In this document: positions 1 through 8,167 of the stretch, piece after piece
How the letters are laid out: each line of letters starts with the position of its first letter
How positions within the stretch are numbered: position 1 is the first letter of the stretch
Assembly (NCBI GenBank): GCA_016210485.1
Contig: JACQUD010000015.1
Coordinates: forward strand, 1-35,654
Source: Chloroflexota bacterium
GTDB taxonomy: Bacteria; Chloroflexota; Dehalococcoidia; JACQUD01
Length of the DNA stretch: 35,654 nt
Direction: 5' to 3'
Made by a program: the position numbers and the translations under genes
The notes under the pieces: generated by a model
The model's database searches: none
Told to the model about the DNA's origin: nothing
Seen by the model: only the letters and a program-made list of their open reading frames with translations

Positions 1-52
1 CACGGCCTCAGCCTCCGCAGGGCTGCGCTCTATCCAATTGAGCTACAAGCGC
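1..52 (-). tRNA. tRNA-Arg (GCG anticodon), truncated by window start
   Basis: Reverse complement GCGCTTG-TA-GCTC..GAGC-G-CAGCC-CTGCGGA-GGCTG; acceptor 5' strand, D-arm and anticodon arm are present, 3' half is outside the window. Confidence 0.8.
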
Positions 53-55
53 CTA

Positions 56-141
56 TGGTGCCGAAGGGGAGATTTGAACTCCCATGCCCGTTTGGACACT
101 ACGCCCTGAACGTAGCGCGTCTGCCATTCCGCCACTTCGGC
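56..141 (-). tRNA. tRNA-Leu (CAG anticodon)
   Basis: Reverse complement GCCGAAG...CTACG-TTCAGGG-CGTAG...GGGAGTTCAAATCTCCC-CTTCGGC-A-CCA; long variable arm, T-arm intact, encoded CCA. Confidence 0.93.
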
Positions 142-152
142 CCGCGGATAGT

Positions 153-224
153 GGGCGGCACTGCACATTAACCCCTGACTACTTGCGTGTGAAGCAAACG
201 CTCTTACCGCTGAGCTAGCCGCCC
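153..224 (-). tRNA. tRNA-Val-like (CAC anticodon), T-arm degenerate; possible pseudo-tRNA
   Basis: Perfect acceptor GGGCGGC/GCCGCCC, D-stem GCTC/GAGC, anticodon arm TTTGC-TTCACAC-GCAAG; the T-stem (AGGGG vs GCAGT) does not pair and the loop TTAATGT lacks TTCRA; no encoded CCA. Confidence 0.65.
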
Positions 225-414
225 AAGCATCCCCATATTATCGCAAAGGATAGCCCGAAATCAAGATGGCATTCTTGTTGACTACATTAGTAAATAATCC
301 CCCTCCTCCCCAAACTTTACAAAGTGAATGATACCGAGTTATAATCCCTTAGCCCCCAGGCTGGCTGCCCAGGTGCCCCAGGGGGCTACGTTATGTAACC
401 AGAGGAAGCCGAGC

Positions 415-897
415 ATGGCAGTACGACCTATCCTGATAGCCGATGACCCTCGCCTGCGCCGCAAGGCCAAGCGAGTCTCAACTGTAGATAGTTCCATACA
501 GCGCCTCATAAATGATATGATCGATACTATGAAGGCGGCTCCGGGGGTGGGGTTGGCGGCAACCCAGATAGGTGTCCCCCTGCGCATCGCCGTCATCCAA
601 CTCCCCGACGAGGAGGATGTCTTCACCCTCATCAACCCCGAGGTGGTGAAGAGGTCCGGCGAGAGGGAGGTAGAGGAGGGATGCCTCTCTGTCCCTGGCT
701 ACCGGGGCCGCCTCAAGCGTTCCCTCACCATCACCATCAAGGCCCAGGACCGGCACGGCAAGGCGGTGCGTATCAAAGGAGAGGACCTCCTGGCCCAGGC
801 CCTGGAGCACGAGCTGGACCACCTCAATGGCATCCTCTACATAGACCACCTGGAGACCCCGGAACACTTGTGGAAGACAGAGCTGCCCAGTGAGTGA
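415..897 (+). CDS. def: peptide deformylase
   Basis: Motifs GVGLAATQIG, EEGCLSVP and HELDHLNG; start taken at the internal ATG (MAVRPILIADDPRLR) preceded by aggaag; the ORF track opens upstream at 328. Confidence 0.95.
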   Translation: MAVRPILIADDPRLRRKAKRVSTVDSSIQRLINDMIDTMKAAPGVGLAATQIGVPLRIAVIQLPDEEDVFTLINPEVVKRSGEREVEEGCLSVPGYRGRLKRSLTITIKAQDRHGKAVRIKGEDLLAQALEHELDHLNGILYIDHLETPEHLWKTELPSE

Positions 898-984
898 AAT
901 TCGGCGCAGCTTGACGCAGCGCAAGAGCCACACCTCCCTCAGCACCCTGGAGTACTCGGGGATGCCGTCGGCGAAAGGCACGCC

Positions 985-2496
985 ATGATGGCCAGAGTTG
1001 CTCCCTCGCAAGGTAAGCTGTTCCCCGAAAGAAAGGTGGCCCAAGGCCTGGCCAAGGCCCAGGGCTATCTGGAGTCTCAGGGCATCGCCGCCTACCTAGT
1101 GGGTGGCTATCTCAGGGACCACCTCCTGGGGCGACCCAGCCGAGACATAGACCTGACGGTGGCCGGCGACGGCTTAGGTGTGGCCCGGGGGCTGTCCCAG
1201 ATTCTCAAAGGGAAGCTGGTGGTCCTGGACGAGGTGGGCGGCGTGGCCAGGATAGTCCTGGGCCGCAAGCCCCAACAGTGGCATCTGGACATCTCCGGAT
1301 TCGCAGGCTCCATCCAGGAAGACCTGGCACGCCGGGACTTCACCGTGGACGCCATGGCTTTGGGGTTAGGGGAGGCCCTTTCGCTACACTCAAGGCAAGC
1401 CCTGGCAGATCTCCCTTCTTTCTATGACCCCTTCGGGGGGCGGAGGGATACGGAGACAGGGCTGGTGCGGGCCGTCTCCGAGTCCGCCTTCCCTGAAGAC
1501 CCTGTCCGCCTGCTCCGAGCGGTGCGTCTGGCCAGCCAACTTGAGTTCTCGCTGGAACCAGGGACGGCCCGGATGGTGCAGCGCAACGCACCCCTCATCA
1601 CCACCGTGGCCGGGGAGCGGCTCCGGGAGGAGTTGAACGGCATTATAGCCCCCCGCGGCGCCGGCCAGGCCACTCTCTGCCTGGACTCTCTGGGGCTCCT
1701 GGAGCCTCTACTTCCGGAGCTAGTGACCTGCCAAGGCGTGGCCCAGCCCAAGGAGCATCATTGGGATGTCTTCCGCCACTCCATAGAGGCCCTATCGGCG
1801 ACAGAGGGTCTCTTAAGACAGTCCACACAACCCCAGGCCGCCCTAGAGGCTCCCTGGGATGAAGGATTAGAGGATCACTTTCAGCAAGAGGTGGCCTCAG
1901 GGGTAAGCCGTGGTCTGCTACTCAAGTGGACCGCCCTCTTCCATGACCTGGGCAAGCCTTCGGCAAAGACCGTCGAGGCCGGGGGACGCATCCGCTTCCT
2001 GGGCCACTCCCAGGTGGGGGCGGGACAGGCTCGGGCCATCCTGGAACGCCTTCGCTTCAGCTCTCGGGAGGCTGACCACGTGGCCGCCCTGGTGGAGCAC
2101 CACCTACGCCCTGGCCAGCTCTTGCTCCTGGGACAGCTCAGCCGCCGCGCTGTCTACCGTTACTTCCGGGATGCCGGCGACGTGGGCCTGGATGCCATCT
2201 TCCTCTTCCTGGCCGATTACCTGGCCACATCCGGCCCCGCCCTGAACCTGGAACAATGGCGACAGGACCTGGCCCAAGTGACGGCCCTGCTGGCTCAGTA
2301 TTTCCAGGAGAGGGAGACCATCTCGCCTCCCAAGCTGCTGGACGGGCACGATATAATGAAACACTTCCACCTCCCCCCCGGCCCTCATGTCGGTAAGCTG
2401 CTAGAGGCAGTGCGGGAGGCCCAGGCGACTAGGGAGGTTTCCAGCAGAGAGGAAGCTCTGGCCCTAGTGGAGCACACCTTAAGGGACTTGCCTTGA
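985..2496 (+). CDS. cca: CCA tRNA nucleotidyltransferase / poly(A) polymerase family with HD domain
   Basis: GGYLRDHLLGRPSRDIDLTV nucleotidyltransferase motif, RRDFTVDAMA, DPVRLLRAVRLASQL, HD motif LFHDLGKP. Confidence 0.92.
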   Translation: MMARVAPSQGKLFPERKVAQGLAKAQGYLESQGIAAYLVGGYLRDHLLGRPSRDIDLTVAGDGLGVARGLSQILKGKLVVLDEVGGVARIVLGRKPQQWHLDISGFAGSIQEDLARRDFTVDAMALGLGEALSLHSRQALADLPSFYDPFGGRRDTETGLVRAVSESAFPEDPVRLLRAVRLASQLEFSLEPGTARMVQRNAPLITTVAGERLREELNGIIAPRGAGQATLCLDSLGLLEPLLPELVTCQGVAQPKEHHWDVFRHSIEALSATEGLLRQSTQPQAALEAPWDEGLEDHFQQEVASGVSRGLLLKWTALFHDLGKPSAKTVEAGGRIRFLGHSQVGAGQARAILERLRFSSREADHVAALVEHHLRPGQLLLLGQLSRRAVYRYFRDAGDVGLDAIFLFLADYLATSGPALNLEQWRQDLAQVTALLAQYFQERETISPPKLLDGHDIMKHFHLPPGPHVGKLLEAVREAQATREVSSREEALALVEHTLRDLP

Positions 2497-2519
2497 GCCA
2501 CGCGAAAGGAGATTGAGGC

Positions 2520-3827
2520 TTGTTCCGTAGAAACTCTCTAGTCCTTTTGTTCATCGCCCTGCTCTTCGGCCTCGCCATCTGGTCCGTGGCCCAGCCGAAT
2601 ATTCATCTGGGTAGCTTCCGCCGAGAGGGTATCAAGCTGGGGCTGGATCTCCGCGGTGGTGCCCACCTGGTCTATCAGGCCGATCTCACGGGCGTACCCG
2701 AGGGAGATAAGGGGGCCCGCATGGACGAGGCGGTATCCAAGATCCAGCGCCGGATCAACGCCTTCGGCATAACGGAGCCTGTCATCCAGAAGCAGGAGCC
2801 CAACCGCATCTCCGTTGAGCTACCAGGCGTCAGGGGGGTGGCCCAGGCCATTGACCTCATTGGAAAGACGGCCCAATTGGAGTTCAAGATCAGAACCTTC
2901 GACGCCCAGGGCAACCCTATAGATACACCACTGAACCTCACCGGCAAGAATTTGAAGAGGGCTTATGCCAGCACCCAGACAACTAGCACAGGCACACCCC
3001 AACCCGTTGTCAACTTCGAGTTCGATGATGAGGGAGCCAAAATCTTCGCCGAGGCGACCCGCCAGATCGTAAACACCAATAACCGAATCGCTGTTTTCTT
3101 GGACAACGAACTCCTGACCGATCCCACGGCAAAATCAGTTATAGAAGGTGGGAAGGGCTTTATCGAGGGCAACTTCACCTTCGAGTCAGCCCGGGCCTTG
3201 GCCACACAACTGAACATCGGCGCCTTGCCCGTCAATTTGAAGCTCATCGAGCGAGAGGATGTGGACGCCTTCCTGGGCAAAGACTCCCTGAGAAAGAGCG
3301 TCCTGGCCGGGGAGATAGGGCTGGGGGTTATCTTGCTGTTCATGGTCATCTACTATCGGCTGTCCGGCGCCCTGGCATCGGCGGCCCTATTGGTCTACGC
3401 CTCCCTCATCCTGGCCACCTTCAAGCTCCTGCCGGTGACTCTGACCCTGGCCGGCATCGCCGCCTTCATCCTGTCCATTGGAATGGCTGTGGACGCCAAC
3501 ATCCTCATCTTCGAGCGGATGAAAGAGGAGGTGATGGCAGGCCGAACCCTGAGGGCAGCCATATCGGCCGGGTTCGCCCGGGCGTGGCCCTCCATCCGGG
3601 ACTCCAACGTTTCAACCTTCATCACCTGCGGCATACTTTATATGTTCGGCAACTGGTCCGGGGAGCCCAGCATTGTGGGCTTTGCCCTTACCCTGGCCAT
3701 TGGAGTAGCGGCCAGCATGTTCACCGCCATCGTGGTCACCCGGGCATTCATGGGCCCCGCAGTGAAGGTCCTGGGCCACCACTTGGGGCTTTTCACCCAG
3801 GCCACACCACCCCGGGGGGAGGGCTAG
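2520..3827 (+). CDS. secD: protein translocase subunit SecD (TTG start)
   Basis: GLDLRGGAHLVYQ, SecD/SecF membrane domain with FILSIGMAVDANILIFERMKEE; SD aaaggag upstream. Confidence 0.95.
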   Translation: MFRRNSLVLLFIALLFGLAIWSVAQPNIHLGSFRREGIKLGLDLRGGAHLVYQADLTGVPEGDKGARMDEAVSKIQRRINAFGITEPVIQKQEPNRISVELPGVRGVAQAIDLIGKTAQLEFKIRTFDAQGNPIDTPLNLTGKNLKRAYASTQTTSTGTPQPVVNFEFDDEGAKIFAEATRQIVNTNNRIAVFLDNELLTDPTAKSVIEGGKGFIEGNFTFESARALATQLNIGALPVNLKLIEREDVDAFLGKDSLRKSVLAGEIGLGVILLFMVIYYRLSGALASAALLVYASLILATFKLLPVTLTLAGIAAFILSIGMAVDANILIFERMKEEVMAGRTLRAAISAGFARAWPSIRDSNVSTFITCGILYMFGNWSGEPSIVGFALTLAIGVAASMFTAIVVTRAFMGPAVKVLGHHLGLFTQATPPRGEG

Positions 3828-5000
3828 ATGCTAGACCTGGTAGGCCGTCGTCGCTGGTATTTTCTGATCTCCGCACTCATCATCATTCCCGGGATCATCT
3901 CTCTGGCCATCCCTCCCCGCCTGAAGGTGGGCCTGGAGTTCACATCGGGCACTTCTCAGACCATCTCCTTCCTCCAATCCGTGACCCAGGAAGACCTTCG
4001 AGCAGAGATGGCGACCCAGGGCCAAAGCGATGCCATAATCCAGGGCTCTCCCAAGGATGCCTATCTGATTACCACAGCACCCCTGGCGGAGGCCGATCGG
4101 CAGCTCCTGGAGGAGAAGCTGGGCGATGCCCTGGGTCTGCAACGAGTCGTTACCTTTGAGCGGCCTGAAAACCCGGAGCAGCAAATCCAGGGCTTTATCT
4201 TCTCCAACATCGAGGAAGTGACTCCAGAGAAGCTGATCCAAAAGCTGACCGACCTGGGCTACTCATCAGAGGCGGCCCCGGAGCGAGCCGGGCTGGACAC
4301 TTACCTAATCCGAACCAGGGTGCTGGAGAAGACGGAGGCTGAAAGCCTTAGGGCCGCCCTGGAAACCAGGTTTGGCCCCCTAGCCTCCTATAACTTCTTC
4401 GAGGTGAGCCCCCTGGTGGCTGCGGAGCGGGCCCGCAATGCCTCCTTCGCCGTAGTGGCTGCCTCAGCAGCCATCCTGCTCTACATCACCTGGGCCTTTC
4501 GGCGGATGACCAGGCCGTTTCTCTACGGGACCTTCGCCGTCGTTGCCCTCATCCATGACACCCTGGTGGTGCTGGGCATCTTTTCCATCCTGGGCAAGGT
4601 GCTGGGCACGGAGATAGACTCCATGTTCATCACCGGCATCCTCACAGTCATTGGATACAGCGTCCACGACACCATCGTAGTCTTCGACCGCATTCGGGAG
4701 AACACGGCCCGAGGCATGGCGCGAGACCTGGAGACCACTATAAACATCAGCCTCAACGAGACCATGAGCCGCTCCCTGAACACCAGCCTGACCATCTTCT
4801 TCACCCTTTTCGCCCTAGCCCTCATAGGAGGGGTCACCCTGAGAAACTTCATGCTAGTGCTCATCATCGGGATAATAGTAGGGACTTACAGCTCCATTTG
4901 CATCGCCAGCCAGCTCCTGGTGGTCTGGGAGCGAGGTGAGCTAAAGAAGCTGACAAGATGGCTGCCCTTGAGGCAAAGAGGGCCCCAGCAGCCATCCTGA
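3828..5000 (+). CDS. secF: protein translocase subunit SecF, enlarged extracytoplasmic domain
   Basis: Immediately follows the secD stop codon; VGLEFTSGT, GYSVHDTIVVFDRIREN and SRSLNTSLTIFFTLFAL motifs. Confidence 0.93.
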   Translation: MLDLVGRRRWYFLISALIIIPGIISLAIPPRLKVGLEFTSGTSQTISFLQSVTQEDLRAEMATQGQSDAIIQGSPKDAYLITTAPLAEADRQLLEEKLGDALGLQRVVTFERPENPEQQIQGFIFSNIEEVTPEKLIQKLTDLGYSSEAAPERAGLDTYLIRTRVLEKTEAESLRAALETRFGPLASYNFFEVSPLVAAERARNASFAVVAASAAILLYITWAFRRMTRPFLYGTFAVVALIHDTLVVLGIFSILGKVLGTEIDSMFITGILTVIGYSVHDTIVVFDRIRENTARGMARDLETTINISLNETMSRSLNTSLTIFFTLFALALIGGVTLRNFMLVLIIGIIVGTYSSICIASQLLVVWERGELKKLTRWLPLRQRGPQQPS

Positions 5001-5179
5001 TATCCGGGACCTTCCCCCGAACTCCCCTGTAGCACATTATTTGCAACAAAGATACCATCATTTGCAACTGCCATTCCATAATGTTATCATTTAGTAGTGC
5101 AACAGTCTGGCTGTAAGGAGATATCCCCAGACACACCAAGGAGCTCATCCTGACTGCTCCAACGGAGAAAAGAATTGCC

Positions 5180-6121
5180 ATGCTCCGGACGCCTACCGGT
5201 GCCGCCGGCCTGTCCATAGCCTCCAACTCGCTGCTGATAACCTTCAAAGTAACGGTCGGGCTCCTGTCCGGCAGCGTAAGCATCCTATCCGAGGCTATTC
5301 ACAGTGCCACTGACCTCCTGGCCTCTCTCATCGCCTTCTTCAGCCTGCGCATCGCTCGCTCCCCCGCCGACAGAGAACACCCCTTCGGCCACGGCAAGTT
5401 CGAGAATATCAGCGGTGCCCTGGAGGCGGGACTTATCTTTTTAGCCGCCCTGTTCATAGTGTATGAGGCTATAGATAAGATAAGGGTCGGCACCGGTATA
5501 GAGTTCGCCGAGCTGGGCATCGCAGTCATGTTTATCTCGGCCCTGGTGAACTTTGTCGTGTCCCGCTACCTTCTCAGCATGGCCAAGGCGCACGACTCCC
5601 TGGCCCTGGAGGCCGATGCCCGCCATCTGACTACCGATATCTTCACCTCCCTGGGCGTATTGGTCGGGCTGGGGATAGTCCGGCTAACCCATGTCCACTG
5701 GCTCGACCCCGCTGTGGCCATCGCCGTGGCTTTGCTCATCACCAGGACGGCCTTCGACCTCAGCCGGAAGGCCGCCACGGGACTGGTGGACACCAGCCTG
5801 CCCCAGGCAGAGCTGGACATCGTCCGTGCCGCCGTCAGCGAGCACTCCGGGGAGATCATCGGCTTCCACGAGCTGAGGAGCCGCAAGGCCGGTAGGGAGA
5901 GATACATCGAGCTACACCTGGTGTTCGCCAAGGACGCCCACGTGGAGGACGCCCACCGCCTTTGTGACCACATGGAGGCCGACATCCAGTCGAGGCTTCC
6001 CCACAGCAACGTGACCATCCACATCGAGCCTTGCCCCATCGACCCGAAGGACTGCCCCGCACTGTGCCCTCTGGGACGGACCAGCAAATGTGAGCCTGCC
6101 GAGGCCGAAGCTCAGCGGTAG
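5180..6121 (+). CDS. cation diffusion facilitator (CDF) family transporter
   Basis: SGSVSILSEAIHSATDLLASLIAFFSLRIARSPADREHPFGHGKFENISG; typical CDF TM pattern and C-terminal cytoplasmic domain; Cys-rich C-terminus. Confidence 0.93.
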   Translation: MLRTPTGAAGLSIASNSLLITFKVTVGLLSGSVSILSEAIHSATDLLASLIAFFSLRIARSPADREHPFGHGKFENISGALEAGLIFLAALFIVYEAIDKIRVGTGIEFAELGIAVMFISALVNFVVSRYLLSMAKAHDSLALEADARHLTTDIFTSLGVLVGLGIVRLTHVHWLDPAVAIAVALLITRTAFDLSRKAATGLVDTSLPQAELDIVRAAVSEHSGEIIGFHELRSRKAGRERYIELHLVFAKDAHVEDAHRLCDHMEADIQSRLPHSNVTIHIEPCPIDPKDCPALCPLGRTSKCEPAEAEAQR

Positions 6122-6195
6122 CGCCTACAGCGTAAGTATCAAGGCGAAGAGCATCGACCGAGACCCGAGGAAGAGAGAAACCATGAGGGAGCTTG

Positions 6196-6498
6196 TTATT
6201 CCCTGTTTTTGCGGCTGGCCTTCTTGCCTTTGGGCTTCCAGCCCAGGATCCGAAGGAGGTCGCCCACGGCCACATCCAGATAGGTGGGATGGCGCAGGCT
6301 GAGGTCAGGGTTAATCTCATACCGGTTGCGCCGCCCCTCGCGCTGGCGTTCCAGGTAGCCCTCCTCCACCAGGTCGGTGATGAGCTTGCGCACCGCCCGC
6401 TCAGTGATGCCGACGGCTGAGGCCAGCTCTCGGGCAGTGGCCCTGGAGTTCCTGGCGATATAAGCTAAGAGCAGTCCGTAATTGGTCAAAAAACCCAT
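6196..6498 (-). CDS. small winged helix-turn-helix transcriptional regulator
   Basis: NSRATARELASAVGITERAVRKLITDLVEEGYLERQREGRRNRYEINP is a wHTH pattern; ATG at 6498 preferred over TTG at 6507. Confidence 0.8.
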   Translation of the reverse strand: MGFLTNYGLLLAYIARNSRATARELASAVGITERAVRKLITDLVEEGYLERQREGRRNRYEINPDLSLRHPTYLDVAVGDLLRILGWKPKGKKASRKNRE

Positions 6499-6530
6499 GG
6501 GGGACAAAGGGTAAATCCTCCTCCAAAATA

Positions 6531-6559
6531 CTTGACAAATATGCTATAAGCGTTACTAT
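6531..6559 (+). promoter_or_regulatory. candidate sigma70-type promoter upstream of the 21-aa ORF
   Basis: cTTGACA perfect -35 followed after about 16 nt by TACTAT/TATTAT-like -10 (ttgacaaatatgctataagcgttactattat). Confidence 0.5.
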
Positions 6560-6780
6560 TATAGACAATCGGAGCAAGGTTATTCTAATATAATTTTAAG
6601 GAAGCATGCAAGGGTATTCGTGAAAAGCTTTGCCTATATCGAAAGCGCCTCTCAATAGAAAATCGAGGCACAAAAAGGTGGCCGAGCTTGGGCTTCCACG
6701 GGCAAACAATGCCTGGGAAGCCCAAAGGCTTTTGGGCTGAATCTGTGCCGGAGTCGAAAATCAAAAAGGAGGTGAATACA

Positions 6781-6846
6781 ATGCCAGTGAAAAAGGCTGC
6801 TGGCAAGGCTGCCGCCAAAGCCAAGCCCGCGACCAAGAAGAAGTAA
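6781..6846 (+). CDS. 21-aa Lys/Ala-rich basic peptide MPVKKAAGKAAAKAKPATKKK
   Basis: ATG preceded by aaaggaggtgaataca (near-perfect SD), in-frame TAA, followed about 30 nt later by a strong terminator; below the ORF-track size cutoff. Confidence 0.65.
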   Translation: MPVKKAAGKAAAKAKPATKKK

Positions 6847-6875
6847 CATCGGATAGGTCCATAGGCTTAGGCCTG

Positions 6876-6912
6876 AAGCAGTGAGGCCCCGCGGGGTCTC
6901 ACTGCTTTTTTC
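6876..6912 (+). terminator. Rho-independent terminator after the 21-aa ORF
   Basis: aagcagtgag-gccccgcggggt-ctcactgctt followed by a T tract. Confidence 0.85.
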
Positions 6913-7123
6913 TTGGCTCTTTCCAGAGAAGGCTGCTGCGATAACCTAAAGGCCAGGACACGAGCCATGATAATGGATGGCAGCCTGCTGTGTCTGATTG
7001 GTCAACTTGCGCTCGAAGATATCGATGACGAGCCTGCGAAATATCCCCGTATAAAAAGGGATGAAGTGAAAAACCTCACATCGATTTCTTAGCTGCTGTC
7101 GCCACTCCTGCGCCTCTCTGGAG

Positions 7124-7199
7124 TGGTGGAGATAGGGGGACTCGAACCCCCGACCTCTGCGATGCGAACGCAGCGCTCTCCCGGCTGAGCTATATCCCC
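7124..7199 (-). tRNA. tRNA-Ala (CGC anticodon)
   Basis: Reverse complement GGGGATATAGCTCAGCCGGGAGAGCGCTGCGTTCGCATCGCAGAGGTCGGGGGTTCGAGTCCCCCTATCTCCACCA; contains the G3:U70 identity pair. Confidence 0.96.
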
Positions 7200-7392
7200 A
7201 GAAAACCGCCCTTTGCCTTAGAGCATGATACCAGCTCCAGCTTCGGAGTGTCAAGAAGAGCAAACTCGGGGGCGCTCCAAACCCCTCATCACTATTTCAT
7301 ACCCTTCTGAACGAGCACATTCCCGAGGTAGCTCCATCCCAGAGGATGACCGGGTGCTCCATCTGAGGCTGCGCTGACCTGTGAGCCTAAAT

Positions 7393-8031
7393 TCAGAAGG
7401 GACTCAGTAGATCAAAGAGACGCCCCATGCCCCAGTAGCCAGCATAGGCCACCGCCAGGGACTTTATGGTCTTGCCCGCCCAGACCGCCATGAGAAACTT
7501 CCATACCGGGTAGCGAGACGCCCCAGCACTGATACCCACGATGTCCACGAAAGGGTTGGGGATGGCGGAGAACACGAAAAGGGTGAGCATGCCATGCCGA
7601 TGCATCCAGCCCTCCAGCAGGGCCAGTATATGGCTTCGCTCTACGATGCGCCGGCCGGCCATACCTGCGCCATACCCCGTTAATTCCCCCAGGGGCTCGG
7701 CCACCCCCGCCACCAGACCCACGAATAGGGGATTGAGCAGTCCGCCGCCGACGAAGGTAACTATGGGGCCAGGGAGAGGGAAGCCGATGCTGGCTGTGCT
7801 GATCAAGTTGCTGAGGAAAATGCCGGCATAGCCATACCTGGCTAGCTGCTCCTGCCCCTGGAACTGGGATAGCCACTTCCCCAGAAGCAGATATAAGACC
7901 CCGGAGGCTGCCAGGACCAGGGCGAGAAGAAGAGCAAGAAAAAGCAACCTGCGCGACAGGCCCTTGGTCAATGTCGGCAGGGCTCTTTTTATTTCCCCCA
8001 GGCCTGCGCCCGAGGTGGCAGGATCTTTCAT
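7393..8031 (-). CDS. DedA/VTT-domain (SNARE-associated-like) membrane protein
   Basis: GYAGIFLSNLISTASIGFPLPGPIVTFVGGGLLNPLFVGLVAGVAEPLGELTGYGAG...FVFSAIPNPFVDIVGISAGASRYPVWKF; hydrophobic profile. Confidence 0.8.
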   Translation of the reverse strand: MKDPATSGAGLGEIKRALPTLTKGLSRRLLFLALLLALVLAASGVLYLLLGKWLSQFQGQEQLARYGYAGIFLSNLISTASIGFPLPGPIVTFVGGGLLNPLFVGLVAGVAEPLGELTGYGAGMAGRRIVERSHILALLEGWMHRHGMLTLFVFSAIPNPFVDIVGISAGASRYPVWKFLMAVWAGKTIKSLAVAYAGYWGMGRLFDLLSPF

Positions 8032-8167
8032 AGCCGGGCCTTATCAGTCCACTCCAATCATGCTATAGCTTGCTGTTGCCAGCGTCAAGGCAACCTGAAG
8101 ATAGCTGGCTGGAACTTCGCGGGGGCTACGGAGTTTTAGACGAGCTTGCTTGAGGCAGCGCCGCTTT

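Noticed and set aside
6585-6836. Minus-strand hydrophobic ORF (MVAGLALAAALPAAFFTGIVF...)
   Set aside because: Antisense to the SD-preceded 21-aa ORF and leader; the hydrophobicity is a by-product of the Ala/Lys codons on the other strand.
6946-7263. Minus-strand ORF of 105 aa containing GYSSAGRALRSHRRGRGFESPYLHH
   Set aside because: It is the translation of the tRNA-Ala gene at 7124-7199, a well-known spurious ORF type.
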